Origin: Silene conica | Taxonomy: Eukaryota; Streptophyta; Magnoliopsida; Caryophyllales; Caryophyllaceae | Direction of reading: 5' to 3' | DNA length: 64,000 nt | Assembly (NCBI GenBank): GCA_029255685.2 | Contig: CM055313.2 | Coordinates: 48,874,079-48,938,078 of the forward strand | Part shown: piece by piece, positions 1-10,051 of the stretch | Position numbering within the stretch: the stretch's first letter is position 1 | Layout: each line of letters begins with the position of its first letter | Translations under genes and position numbers: made by a program | Notes under the pieces: generated by a model | Databases searched by the model: none | The model's input: the letters and a program-made list of their open reading frames with translations, nothing else | What the model was told of the DNA's origin: nothing

Positions 1-222
1 ACGGTGGAATTAGCCAAACTGTGGGCTTATCAATATACGGAAATTGAGTCTTGGGATCGTTTATATAATTCTTGAGGGAGATCAATTATATAAATGCTTG
101 AGTCTACGAGTTGAAATTTCAATTTAATATAGACTTAAATCACAACAATGAGTTGTTTATATGGTTCTGTTTTATCTTCTTTTCAGTGTAGAACACGTTC
201 AATTAAACTGCTGTATAACTAA
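1..222 (+). other. 5' untranslated region of copia A1
   Basis: This stretch matches, inverted, the bases just above the gag start of A2 (23734-23955). It is AT-rich and has no open frame. The ATG at 223 is the first in frame with the long gag-pol reading frame. Confidence 0.8.
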
Positions 223-3200
223 ATGGCTGGTGAAGACCCAATGCCAAGTGCCAAGCTAGCACGTGAATCCTGGCTAAAAGCCTTCATGGACTCCATGAAT
301 CAGTCTACTAGACTGAGGAATGATGGGTCAAACTTCTCTGACTGGGAGGCAGCACTACGGAATGCTGCCATTGCTGACGGAAAGCTCAAGTACTTTACTG
401 AGCCCATTCCACCACACCCAGGAACTGGAGCTAGAGCTAACGAAGTTCGCGCTCATAGCGACTTCGTCATGGAAGCGGGTGCGATAAAGAACGTACTCAT
501 CTATGCAATGGAATCCAATTTGCAAAGATGCTTCATAACCCATGGTGCAAACAAGATTTTCACCACGCTCACTAACGAATTCTCAAAGGCTCCGAGAATC
601 GTTTCTTATGAGCATACCTGTCGCTTCTTTGAGGCGAAACTCCAGAAGGGCCAAGCTGTTAGCCCACATATTCTTCACATGATTGAGAATATCGAGAAAC
701 TGGAGGCCCTAAACTGCAAGATCAGTGAGAACATAATCGTTGATCGAATGCTTCATTCGCTTCATGATGGGTTCGCCGTCTTCAGGGCCAACTACTACAT
801 GAACGACATGAACAAGACTCCTCATGAGCTCCACTCCCTTCTCGTACAGACTGAGAAGGATCTGAAATTAAGTGGGAGCATGAAGCAAGATGTTCTCATG
901 ATCTCCAGTAAGGGTAAGGGTAAGGGTAAAGCTAAAGCTCAGGGCGACCTAACAGTAGGCAAGCCCAAGTTTAAGAAGTCAGGATTTACTAAGAGTGGGC
1001 CAGGTGAGTCGAGCAACTCACTAGGCAAAACAAAGAGCAAGGATACAAGCATGGAATGTCACCATTGCCACAAGACTGGGCATTGGAGGCGCTCATGCCC
1101 CGTGTATCGTGAGGACATTAAGGCAGGCCGTGTTACTCCTGTTGGTATGTCTTCTTCTTCTTTTATTCACATGATTGAGATTAACCATGCAAGTTACGGA
1201 ACTTGGGTACTAGATACTGGTTGTGGTTCTCATCTATGTAATCATGTGCAGGGCCTCCGAAACCAAGAACCCCTAATCAAGGGTGAGGTTGACCTGCGTG
1301 TCGGGAATGGAGCGCGTGTTTCTGCAATCTCGAGGGGAACATACGTGATCCAGCTTCCAAGTGGATTCGAGTTATCTTTATATAACTGTTATTATGTTCC
1401 TTGTTTGTCCAAAAACATTATTTCAGTTTCTGCGCTTGACAAACTCGGTTTTTCATTTGTAATAGAGAATAATAGCTGTACTTTCTCCTTACACAATATG
1501 ATTTATGGCAAGGCAGTTTCCATGAATGGAATTTATGTTTTAGTTCAAACCACCGAAATATTACATGTGAATAATAAGAAATTAAAGGTAGGTGACAAAG
1601 ATCAAACTTACCTATGGCATTGTCATATGGGACACATAAATGAGAAACGCGTAAAACAGCTCATACAGAATGGAGCTATCTCGCCCTTTGATTTCGAATC
1701 ATATGGCACGTGTGAATCATGTCTCATCGGTAAGATGACTCGTATTTCCTTCAAAGGTGTTGGAATGCGCGCTGCCGACCTATTAGGACTCATACATACG
1801 GACGTATGTGGCCCTATGTCGATCAACGCACGAGAAGGCTATAGGTATTTCATCACTTTCACGGATGATTTGAGTAGATATGGCTATGTCTACTTAATGA
1901 AGCATAAAAGCGAATCCTTTGACAAGTTCAAAGAATATCAGAATCGGGTACAGAACCAGCTGGGAAGAAAGATTAAAGCACTACGTTCTGATCGTGGTGG
2001 TGAGTATCTTTCACACGAGTTTGATCAACACCTTAAAGACTGTGGCATCGTGCTACAGTTGACTTCACCTGGAACACCACAATTAAATGGTGTGTCCGAA
2101 CGGAGAAATCGAACTTTACTTGATATGGTTCGATCCATGATGAGTCACACCGTCGTGCCTGATTCATTATGGGGCTATGCTCTTTTGTCGGCCGCTCTAA
2201 TACTTAACCGAAGTCCGTCTAAAGCTGTTGACAAGTCTCCATACGAATTATGGAAGGGAACGGTCCCTAACTTGTCCTTTATTCGGGTTTGGGGCTGCGA
2301 GGCTTATGTCAAGTGGAGACACGAGGATAAGCTCGGCCCGCGATCGGTCAAGAAATACTTTATAGGCTATCCAAAGGGAACTTTTGGTCATTACTTCTAC
2401 TCGCCAACCGAACAACGTGTTTTTGTTGCGGCTAGTGCGACGTTCTTAGAGAAAGAATTTCTCGAGAACAAGTCGAGTAATAGAACCTTCGATTTATCGG
2501 AGGTACAAGAACCAACTACCGAGCAACCATTGGAGGAAACAGTTCCTTCAACCGAGGCTGCGGTAGATATTCCTGAGGAACCTAGGAGGTCGGGAAGAGT
2601 CTCCATTCCTCCGGACAGATACATTGGTATGGTCGAGGAACATGATATGGATGACGTCTTACTCCTAGAGGGTAATGAACCCTCAACCTATAAAGGTGCC
2701 ATGACCAGTTCTGACTCAAAGCTATGGCTAGAAGCCATGCAATCCGAGATGGACTCCATGTATGAGAACAACGTGTGGGATCTTGTGGACATACCTGCAA
2801 AGGTGCGTCCCCTTCAATGCAAATGGCTTTACAAAATAAAGCATGCCGTGGAAGGTAAACAAGACATCCATAAGGCAAGACTAGTTGCTAAAGGTTTCAC
2901 CCAAGTGCTAGGCTTGCACTACGATGAGATCTTTGCACCCGTAGTCATGCTACGTTCCATTCGGATTATCTTAGCGATCGCCGCATTTCATGACTATGAA
3001 ATATGGCAAATGGAAGTTAAAACCGCCTTCTTAAACGGTTATTTGGAGGAAGAGTTGTACATGGTACAACCCGAGGGTTTTATTGATCCAACACATCCTA
3101 AGAAGGTTTGCAAGCTTAAGCGTTCCATCTATGGACTTAAGCAAGCATCGCGGAGTTGGAATCATCGCTTCGACCAAGTGATAAAAGAGAATGGATTCGT

Positions 3201-3702
3201 TCGATCAGTCGAGGAACCATGTCTCTATATCAAGTCGAGTGGGAGCAAGATTGTCTTCCTTGTACTGTATGTCGATGACATACTCTTGATTGGGAATGAC
3301 ATACATCTCTTATCTTCGGTTAAAGCATGGTTGAAAAACCATTTCCAGATGAAAGATCTGGGAGAGGCACAAAGAATTTTGGGCATCCGTATCTACAGGG
3401 ATAGATCACGACGGATGTTGTCTCTCAGTCAGGAGTCTTACATAGATAAGATTCTAGAGAGATTCAGCATGACGAACTCCAAGAAAGGGTTCCTTCCTAT
3501 GACTACTGGGCTTCACTTGAGCAAGTCTCAAGAAGCTAAGACATTGGAAGAGAAAGAGCGCATGAGTCGGATTCCTTATGCTTCGGCAATAGGATCGATC
3601 ATGTATGCCATGATATGCACACGTCCAGACGTTGCATATGCATTGAGTATGACTAGTCGATTCCAAGCTCATCCAGGTGAACAACGCACTGGATGGCCGT
3701 GA
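223..3702 (+). CDS. copia A1 gag-pol polyprotein, truncated by frameshift (1159 aa)
   Basis: A retrotransposon polyprotein for the virus-like particle and replication enzymes. Seen in order: gag of the copia type (about residues 1-270, rich in K/G just before the knuckle); CCHC zinc knuckle CHHCHKTGHWRRSC near 278; aspartic protease motif DTG near 331; integrase zinc region (HCHMGH near 465, CESC near 499) and catalytic core with HTDVCGP near 525, DDLSRYGY near 548 and SDRGGEY near 589; reverse transcriptase from about 835, with YVDDILL near 1016. The frame is lost near base 3687, where A1 has two extra bases compared with A2, so the last residues are out of frame. Lineage within copia was not assigned. 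The rest of the enzyme is at 3693-4052. Confidence 0.93.
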   Translation: MAGEDPMPSAKLARESWLKAFMDSMNQSTRLRNDGSNFSDWEAALRNAAIADGKLKYFTEPIPPHPGTGARANEVRAHSDFVMEAGAIKNVLIYAMESNLQRCFITHGANKIFTTLTNEFSKAPRIVSYEHTCRFFEAKLQKGQAVSPHILHMIENIEKLEALNCKISENIIVDRMLHSLHDGFAVFRANYYMNDMNKTPHELHSLLVQTEKDLKLSGSMKQDVLMISSKGKGKGKAKAQGDLTVGKPKFKKSGFTKSGPGESSNSLGKTKSKDTSMECHHCHKTGHWRRSCPVYREDIKAGRVTPVGMSSSSFIHMIEINHASYGTWVLDTGCGSHLCNHVQGLRNQEPLIKGEVDLRVGNGARVSAISRGTYVIQLPSGFELSLYNCYYVPCLSKNIISVSALDKLGFSFVIENNSCTFSLHNMIYGKAVSMNGIYVLVQTTEILHVNNKKLKVGDKDQTYLWHCHMGHINEKRVKQLIQNGAISPFDFESYGTCESCLIGKMTRISFKGVGMRAADLLGLIHTDVCGPMSINAREGYRYFITFTDDLSRYGYVYLMKHKSESFDKFKEYQNRVQNQLGRKIKALRSDRGGEYLSHEFDQHLKDCGIVLQLTSPGTPQLNGVSERRNRTLLDMVRSMMSHTVVPDSLWGYALLSAALILNRSPSKAVDKSPYELWKGTVPNLSFIRVWGCEAYVKWRHEDKLGPRSVKKYFIGYPKGTFGHYFYSPTEQRVFVAASATFLEKEFLENKSSNRTFDLSEVQEPTTEQPLEETVPSTEAAVDIPEEPRRSGRVSIPPDRYIGMVEEHDMDDVLLLEGNEPSTYKGAMTSSDSKLWLEAMQSEMDSMYENNVWDLVDIPAKVRPLQCKWLYKIKHAVEGKQDIHKARLVAKGFTQVLGLHYDEIFAPVVMLRSIRIILAIAAFHDYEIWQMEVKTAFLNGYLEEELYMVQPEGFIDPTHPKKVCKLKRSIYGLKQASRSWNHRFDQVIKENGFVRSVEEPCLYIKSSGSKIVFLVLYVDDILLIGNDIHLLSSVKAWLKNHFQMKDLGEAQRILGIRIYRDRSRRMLSLSQESYIDKILERFSMTNSKKGFLPMTTGLHLSKSQEAKTLEEKERMSRIPYASAIGSIMYAMICTRPDVAYALSMTSRFQAHPGEQRTGWP

Positions 3703-4052
3703 AAAACATTCTTAAGTACCTACGGAGGACTAAAGATTGGGGATTGACTTATGGAGGCGACTCAACGCTCTGCGCCACGGGTTACGCAGATGCTAGCTTC
3801 CAAACGGATCGAGATGACTCGAAATCTCAGTCTGGATTCGTTTTTACTCTTAATGGCGCTGCTGTCAGCTGGAAAAGTTCTAAACAGAGTGTTACAGCAG
3901 ATTCTACAACTAAGTTCGCGTAAAAGGAGATATTCTTTGATAAGATCGCTACAGATGACAACATAGCTGATCCTCTCACTAAAGCATTACCACGTGATAA
4001 GCATGAAGGGCACATTCATTCCATGGTAATTAGATGTGTTCCTAAGTTGTAG
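3693..4052 (+). pseudogene. copia A1 pol C-terminus, RNase H largely deleted
   Basis: After the frameshift the frame continues as the connection and start of RNase H (motifs NILKYLRRTKDWGL and YADASFQTD). It then meets a TAA at 3921-3923. Compared with A2, about 200 bp covering the core of RNase H (A2 19983-20189) is missing. The last part (DNIADPLTKALPRDKHEGHIH) is still readable in another frame up to the TAG at 4050-4052. A1 therefore cannot make an intact RNase H. Confidence 0.88.
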
Positions 4053-4904
4053 TACTCTTTTATGAATTCATGTAATAATTCATTTTCTCGTGTACTCTAT
4101 TCCACCTCATTGTTATGATATATAATGTTTTGTTTTTCATGTGGAATTGTACGCCAATTTTGAACACCACAAAGTGAACTGATTAACATTACATCGTTTT
4201 GGTCCTTGATTACCCACTTGAGCTGATAACTCAGGTAATCATTTTGTGACGTTGGTTGATGGTGGGTTCAACGAGCCATAAGTCACGCGACTGACTGACC
4301 AATCACAAAGGCGAGTTATACGGATATCTCGTAGGACACCCCGTGACAACGTTATGGAGTCCTAAATGTTTTATAACATTGGGTGCCGGGTCGTGGATAG
4401 GACCTCCATAGTGTTCCTTAGAGTCGAGTCTTTTGACTTTCAACTGTCTCTTGAGATTAAGGCAGATTTTGGGTAACTTTGGTTTCTTTCCCACGGTCAC
4501 CGTAACAGGGGCCAAGATGATTTTTTCTGGGTTATTTCATGCTGCGCGATATCGGCAGGATTCGAGTTGAAGGAAATACCCAAACCCTTATCAGGATTTT
4601 ATCATTTCTCAGGGCCACTCGAGGAGTAGTAACTGAAATGCATGGCCATGCTCGAATACAGATTCGTTTTATCAGTTAAGTTACTCTCTAGTCGGGGAAA
4701 CCACTCTTGATACAGATCGCTTGTGAGATACGACCTTTGCGAATGCGGATTTGCAAATTGTCTTACATTGAGTGGGAGAAATTTTAAAAGGATATGAGAT
4801 TCGGTTATCGCACCTACACTTGTACGGACAAGTGGGAGTTTGTTGGAGACTTGTGTCCTCCACATGTAGTGTGATAACGTCATTGCACATACCCTTGTAC
4901 GGAC
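4053..4904 (+). other. 3' untranslated region of copia A1
   Basis: No open frame. It matches A2 18999-19851 inverted and is partly alike to the region beside the left LTR of element B (27600-27830, shared phrase CTCGAGTGGC), which ties families A and B together. Near its end a 75-bp segment holding the polypurine tract and LTR start is repeated (first copy from 4821, second from 4896). Confidence 0.75.
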
Positions 4905-4914
4905 AAGTGGGAGA
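4905..4914 (+). promoter_or_regulatory. polypurine tract of copia A1
   Basis: The purine-rich run AAGTGGGAGA stands directly before the LTR start TGTTGG at 4916, the normal place of the plus-strand primer. A second run, AAGTGGGAG, followed by TTTGTTGG occurs 75 bp upstream (4830-4843). Confidence 0.8.
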
Positions 4915-4915
4915 T

Positions 4916-5901
4916 TGTTGGGGCTGGTGTCCTTGACAGTTAGTACAATGACTTACCAAATCTCTTAAAGGATCACAAGGGCATACTTTTGTATTATTAT
5001 CAGTTGATCCACGTTTATCAATAACGGTTGGCTTGCTAGATAAGTTTGACGTTATTGTCATACGGATGGCGGTGGTCAACTGGTCCCTATACGTCACACC
5101 TATAGGACACGTTTGAGAGATGTGAAGGTATGAAAATACAGTCACATTTATGCCGGATATGACTAAACAGTTAGTCAGAGGTATTGACTATTAAATTAGT
5201 CAATGAGACGTTGAGATTATTATTTAATACGGATTAAATAATTTTAGCTGATACGGATTACATGATTAATTCTTAAATTAAATATAAACGGTTATATTTA
5301 ATTAAATATTATTTTCGCGTATTAATATAAACAGTTATATTAATTTGGGTAATTATACAATATCGTAATTTTATCAACCATTATTAATACATCGACTACA
5401 TTAATATCGGATAACACGTATACGATTTATAATAAAAATCCCGCGAATAACTTATAGCTAAATGGGTCGAATCACGCAAAGGAATAAGGTAAGAGTGGAA
5501 AAAGCCCACCCTTACCAAAAGACCATTCGGCCGACCCTATGGCTACATAAGGAGAGTCTTTCTCCTTATGTCAGACACTGGTGATTTATTATTCTCACAA
5601 TTAGGGTTTTGAGAACATTCTTTTCCCAAAACTCAGATCTCACATCTAAAACCTCAAAAGGCTCTCCCCATATTGCAAGACAATTGGAGAGTATTTTCTA
5701 GCACACGCGGCATCGTCTCAAACTAAGTCTTGGGTGCAAGTTATAGGAGGGAATTTACTTTAATTCCTGTTCTTAGGCCTATTCAAGCAAGGACCCAAGG
5801 TTGTATTCTTTTCATGTTTTATTTATCTTATGACAATATTCACAACTGTAAATTTCATTATAATCCTTCAAGTTTAGGGCGAATACATGCTTTATTCCCC
5901 A
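4916..5901 (+). repeat. 3' LTR of copia A1 (986 bp)
   Basis: Starts TGTTGGGG right after the polypurine tract and ends CCCCA. The A2 3' LTR (18003-18988) has exactly the same length in inverse orientation. The two sequences part company right after the terminal CA, which fixes the border. The LTR holds an 11-bp-stem hairpin at 5545-5571 and a telo-box-like TTAGGGTTTT at 5601-5610. Confidence 0.9.
5545..5571 (+). other. hairpin in the LTR of copia A1
   Basis: Two 11-bp arms, ACATAAGGAGA and TCTCCTTATGT, are perfectly complementary around the 5-base loop GTCTT. The same position in A2 (about 18330-18361) keeps 10 of 11 pairs with a T-A pair changed to A-T. Its role is unknown; leader, dimer or processing signals are possible. 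Confidence 0.75.
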
Positions 5902-7241
5902 CAGGTGGTCGGTCGACCACTTTCCTGTACGCTTTGACTTTTTTCGTTTTTCTTTTCTTTCTTTCTTTTTCTGAATTTCTCTGTTCTTTCTCTCTTTTCT
6001 TGCTTTCTTTCTTTCTTTTCTCTTTTTGCGCAAGATAGCATACAAACCAAGATGCCCCAAAATAAACCAAAGACCACAAATACTAGCTTGGAAGGGTAGG
6101 CTAAGTATGGGATGTAGTTTTGGGGGAATAAAAAGGCAGTTTTGGCTATGTGAAGCTTATGGGTAAATATGAGAAAAGGGATCCCAAATGCACGTTTCAA
6201 GACTCACAAAACGAGAAAGTAAGACAAGTATATAGCAATTCAAGTTCATGTTTATGCATATTGATGTAACATGTTCCAAGGGGAGTACTGCTCACATCCT
6301 AGACAACTGGTTTAAGAATGAAACCAGGAAATAAGCTATAAAACTTAGAATGTATAGTAGGTTGCCAAGGTATAAGTCGAGTCTCAAGATATGCAAGTTA
6401 ACAAAAACTCGTAGATATGCAAAAGACTCTCATACTAAAACAAGTTGACAAGGCAAGGCAACGGCATAAACATGTAAGATAGCTAAATCATCCTTGAAAT
6501 ACTCTCGTTCCGACTCGACCTATATGCTAAAATAAACGTGCATTGTTTTGAATTTTTGAATTTTTTTCATTTTTTTGTATTTTTCTTTTGTATATATAAG
6601 GAAAATAAAGAAAAGCAATGCAAGACAGAAATGCAGTAAACGTCTGACAGAATGCAATGCATGTGACACGAAACCATTCCCCAAACCAACCCGCACAATG
6701 TCCCCATTGTGCAATAGCCTAAGTAAAGGTTTCAGAAAATTAAAAGAAAGATGCAAGTAAATAAAAACCAAGGAAAAACTGGAAAGAACTCACTGGGTTA
6801 TGAAGTGCGTGAAAAACCTCCCCCAACCAGCGTAAGCTGGGAGGTTTTGGTGGCCAGCAGTGCCACTCAAGTACCCAGGATGGTTGCACGATTCCCGAGG
6901 AAGAAACGAATAGGCTGTGACGGACGGGTAGGTCGACCGACCTATATTTTAGGTCGACCGACCTTCCTGCGGACTGCAGGAATTCCAGAACGTCAGGGAC
7001 TAGGTCGACCGACCCGTATTTCTGGTCGGTCGACCCCTCTGCTGCATAGCGGTCTTCGTTTCTTCGTTAAACCTGAAAAAGTATTTATATATATGCCCAG
7101 CAAATGCGCGAGATGCCAGAAACAAGTCCAAAGTCTTAACTACGCAAGCACAACGAAAAAAGTTCTAAAACTAAAAGCAAGCAAACTTAAAAAGTCTCAA
7201 CAACAAAAGTAAATTGTCTTAAAAACTGAAAATTGAAACAA
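5902..7241 (-). other. non-coding 3' part of element C
   Basis: No credible gene. The minus strand is very GA-rich at 5938-6025, a plausible polypurine tract. The first 17 bases contain one 12-bp GGTCGGTCGACC palindrome (5907-5918). A block of four such palindromes lies at 6931-7035. At 6819-6847 the complementary phrases CCTCCCCC and GGGAGG flank the protease-distal end, a pattern I associate with Athila 3' regions. Open frames here are low complexity (K/E or S/F runs) and were not accepted. Confidence 0.55.
6931..7035. repeat. palindrome block 1 (four copies, two pairs at 21-bp pitch)
   Basis: GGTCGACCGACC at 6931, 6952 and 7003 and its reverse complement at 7024. Within each pair the starts are exactly 21 bp apart; the two pairs are 51 bp apart (6952 to 7003). 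Confidence 0.95.
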
Positions 7242-7997
7242 CTATCCGCTAAAGATGCGGAATATCTCCGACCATGGCTTTTGACGACATGCCGTAGTCT
7301 CCACAGTGTTTGCTTGAATAGCAAAACACGTCTCTTCTCCGCCGCAAAGCATATGCGACGGACTCTTCTCTTGAGCTTGTCTTCTCTTTTCTTTGTCCTC
7401 TTTATCCTTCATATCTGGGTCTTCATCTTCCTTGTAGCTTAAGAATCCCATTCCTCCTCTTTGCACGGTAGCCTCCTTTATTTTGGGTTTCCCCAAACCA
7501 ACTCCTGCATTAGTTACAATAGAAATATCCTCCATATTGCTCCCAATCTGGGGCGGAGGTGTAAAAACAGGTATAGGAGTAGGCAATAAAATAGGAGAAG
7601 TAGTGATGACCTTGTACTTCTTTTCAGAAGCAATAGCATTACAAGTAATAGGGGTCATAGCATCCTTTTTCCTATAAGATAGGCCATAAATAATGGAATT
7701 CTTTCCTACTTTGAAAGTTAAAGTCCCAGTGCCCACGTCTATGATGGCTCCCGCAGTGTAGAGGAAGGGTCTTCCTAGTATTATGGGTATATGGGCATCC
7801 TCAGGGATGTCCAAAACTACGAAGTCTATAGGGAAGAAAAACCTGTCTATACGCACAGGGATGTTTTCCAACACCCCTACGGGTTCCATAGACGTACGGT
7901 CCGCCATCTGGACAGTCATACTAGTTACCGCAAAATTGGTCATCCCAAGTTTTAAGGCTACACTAAGGGGCATAACACTGATACTAGCTCCTAAGTC
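7242..7997 (-). pseudogene. element C aspartic protease region
   Basis: Minus-strand reading gives DLGASISVMPLSVALKLG, the retropepsin-type active-site region of Athila elements, followed by VVLDIPEDAHIPIILGRPFL, which fits the C-terminal ILG protease motif. An in-frame TAA stands directly before DLGAS, where relatives have a residue such as Cys, so the frame from gag is broken. After the protease the frame runs on about 130 residues, rich in charged residues, and ends at 7242 with no reverse transcriptase. It would cut the gag polyprotein in an active copy. Confidence 0.82.
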
Positions 7998-9744
7998 TTA
8001 TAGGACCTTTTTCACAGGGAAAGTTCCTATATTGCAGGGGACAGAAAAACTGCCAGGATCCTCCAGCTTATGAGGAGCAATGACATGTGATAGGAAGCTG
8101 GAGGACTCCTCAGTTAGGGCAACTGACTCAACTTTATCTAAAGACCTCTTTCTTGACAAAAGTTGTCTCATAAATTTAAGGTAAGAAGGAACCTGCTGAA
8201 CTAATTCCAAAAACGTAACTTGAACATTTAATGAACGAATTACATCTTTAAATTTGTCAAAAGATACCTGTTCCTTTGTAGGTATGAGTCTCTCTAGAAA
8301 AGGAGGGGTGGAGGAGTCACTATTTGCAGCCCTTCGCAGAAATCCAGGGGTCTTATCACCCCGAAAAAGGAAATCCCTTAAGTTGTTTGGCAATTCGGGT
8401 CGAAAGGCAGCCTCCTGTTCCGCATCGGGGGTCGGTCGACCCTCTCCATCGGTCGATCGACCTGTTTCCTGTACAGCGGGATTTTCCAGACTCTGCTCAG
8501 AGGTCGGTCGACCTGGCTCCTGGGTCGGTCGACCTTCCTCGCTGTTAATCGGCTTCGGCTGTTTCCCTTTTTCCTTCTCGCCTCCCACCTTAGCCCCGCT
8601 TCGTAAGGATATGATGTTTAGAGTCTCTTTTTTCTGGTACGTCTTGGTCAGAAGTTGACCCGGAGCCCTGGTATCGTTCTTGCTCGCGATTTGAGCAATC
8701 TGAGATTCTAACATCTTCATCCCCGCTTCCCGAGCCTGAGATTTCTTCTGGACCAACCCAATGAGATTCTGGATAAGAGTATCTGTGTTGGGTGGTGGGT
8801 TTGAAGGTGGTTGAGGGTTGATGGGTGGTTTTTGGAAACCTTGCTTATGTGGAGGGATGTATGTGGGATTTTGCAGAGATTGCAGGTGTTGTGGGTTGAG
8901 AACATTCTGGCTTGTCCACCTCATATTGGGATGGACATTATTATTATCCGGGTCATAAAAGTTGTTTCCTCTATAATGCTGAAAGGCGGCACATGTCTCA
9001 TTAGATGAGGTACAAAATTTTGACACATGCCCCTCTCCACCACACCTCTCACAAGCAAAGGGTCCGTCTTGAACGACATTTACCTAATACACGCCTCCTT
9101 TGCTCCCACTCCCTATGTCGAACTTCCCACCACTCTCTAGCTTCTCTAACTTGGCCATCAAGGCCTCAATAGAAGCTACGTTAGACTCAGCTTTCCTTTT
9201 GTTACCGCGGGAAGTTCCATGTTCAGCACGGTGCACAGCTACATCCTCAATTAACTTGAGACCCTTAGTCTCTCCGGAATTGTCCTGGAATCTTCCATTG
9301 GCCGCAGCATCTAACTAGTCCCTGTTGTCATCATAGAGGCCATTGTAGAACTGGTTACAAAGAAATCATTGTTCGAATCCATGGTGTGGTATGGATCGAA
9401 CAAGTCTCTTGAACCTGTCCCAAGCCTCACTAAAATCCTCATTAGGCCCTTGCTTGAAATTTGTAATCTGCGCCCTTAAAGCATTTGTCTTGGATGCAAA
9501 GTAGTATTTTCTGTAGAATGCTAAGGCTAGGGTATTCCAATCCGTGATTCCTGCAGCAGTGCGGTCTAGGTCTCTGTACCATTCCCTTGCAGAATCCCTA
9601 AGAGAGAAGATAAACATAGTTTGTTTAATCTGGTCTTGTGTCACTCCTTCTGGGGGTGCAATAGAGCATATGTAATCTGTGAAGATTTCAATATGCTTTG
9701 CAGCGTCTTTATTTTTACTACGTTACTTTGACATGTAACAGTTT
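7998..9744 (-). pseudogene. element C gag, C-terminal half
   Basis: Minus-strand gag of the Ty3/gypsy type: IFSLRDSAREWYRDLD, AFYRKYYFASKTNALRAQI and FSEAWDRFKRL are the classic retrotransposon gag signature. Downstream is a CCHC knuckle, CERCGGEGHVSKFC, at about 9020-9062, then a Pro/Asn-rich stretch and a region of GRPT/GRST repeats (8430-8534). At least three in-frame stops interrupt it: TGA after HGFEQ (9366), TAG after DDNRD, and TAG shortly before the knuckle. All three are single changes of the C-to-T or G-to-A kind. The open part 9026-7998 codes for 342 residues. Confidence 0.85.
8430..8534. repeat. palindrome block 2, inside gag of element C
   Basis: GGTCGGTCGACC at 8430, 8502 and 8523 and GGTCGATCGACC at 8451. 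The 21-bp pitch and the 51-bp step between pairs are the same as in block 1. On the minus strand the block is in frame and reads as GRPT/GRST tetrapeptides seven residues apart. Confidence 0.95.
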
Positions 9745-10017
9745 TGTAATACCCCGTATTTTTACTACGTTTTATTATATTAATTAATTATCGTTTTATT
9801 TTATTTAATTACTTGTTACTTTGACGCCTTGCTATCGTTTATTTGATTTATCGAGTTATGTTATATTTTATATGTTATAAGTAAGTGTCGGGAACGGGAA
9901 ATTAGTGATTTATATACGGGTTAATGTATGTGGACCTAGGGATGCGTGCCCAAGGCTGTTAAGCCCAACTCGACACACTTTGCACATTGAAAGAAAAGCA
10001 ACAAATTCTATCAGCTC

Positions 10018-10051
10018 TATATATGTCGACACCCTAAAACCCTAACCCTAG
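10018..10051 (+). promoter_or_regulatory. TATA box and telo-box in LTR G
   Basis: TATATAT at 10018-10024 is followed within 15 bp by AAACCCTAACCCTAG (10037-10051). In plants the AAACCCTAA telo-box is common near transcription starts of highly expressed genes. Placement inside the LTR suits a retrotransposon promoter; activity is inferred. Confidence 0.5.

Larger units (their letters stand above)
1..5901 (+). mobile_element. Ty1/copia retrotransposon A1 (5' end outside window)
   Basis: The element runs on the plus strand from within its 5' untranslated region (1-222) through gag-pol (223-4052), a 3' untranslated region (4053-4904), a polypurine tract and a 3' LTR ending in CA at 5901. The order protease, integrase, reverse transcriptase marks Ty1/copia. 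A second copy (A2, 18003-24611) lies in inverse orientation and aligns along the whole length, which fixes the LTR limits. The 5' LTR lies before base 1. The five bases after 5901 are CAGGT, the expected target duplication, but the matching left side is not visible. Two lesions, a +2 frameshift near 3687 and a deletion of about 200 bp in RNase H, make this copy non-autonomous. Confidence 0.95.

Noticed and set aside
5812-6200. Lys/Glu-rich minus-strand frames
   Set aside because: They are the translation of a GA-rich purine tract and share no sequence with known proteins.
10037-10051. Interstitial telomere repeat
   Set aside because: Only about two units of CCCTAAA type; better read as a telo-box in a promoter.
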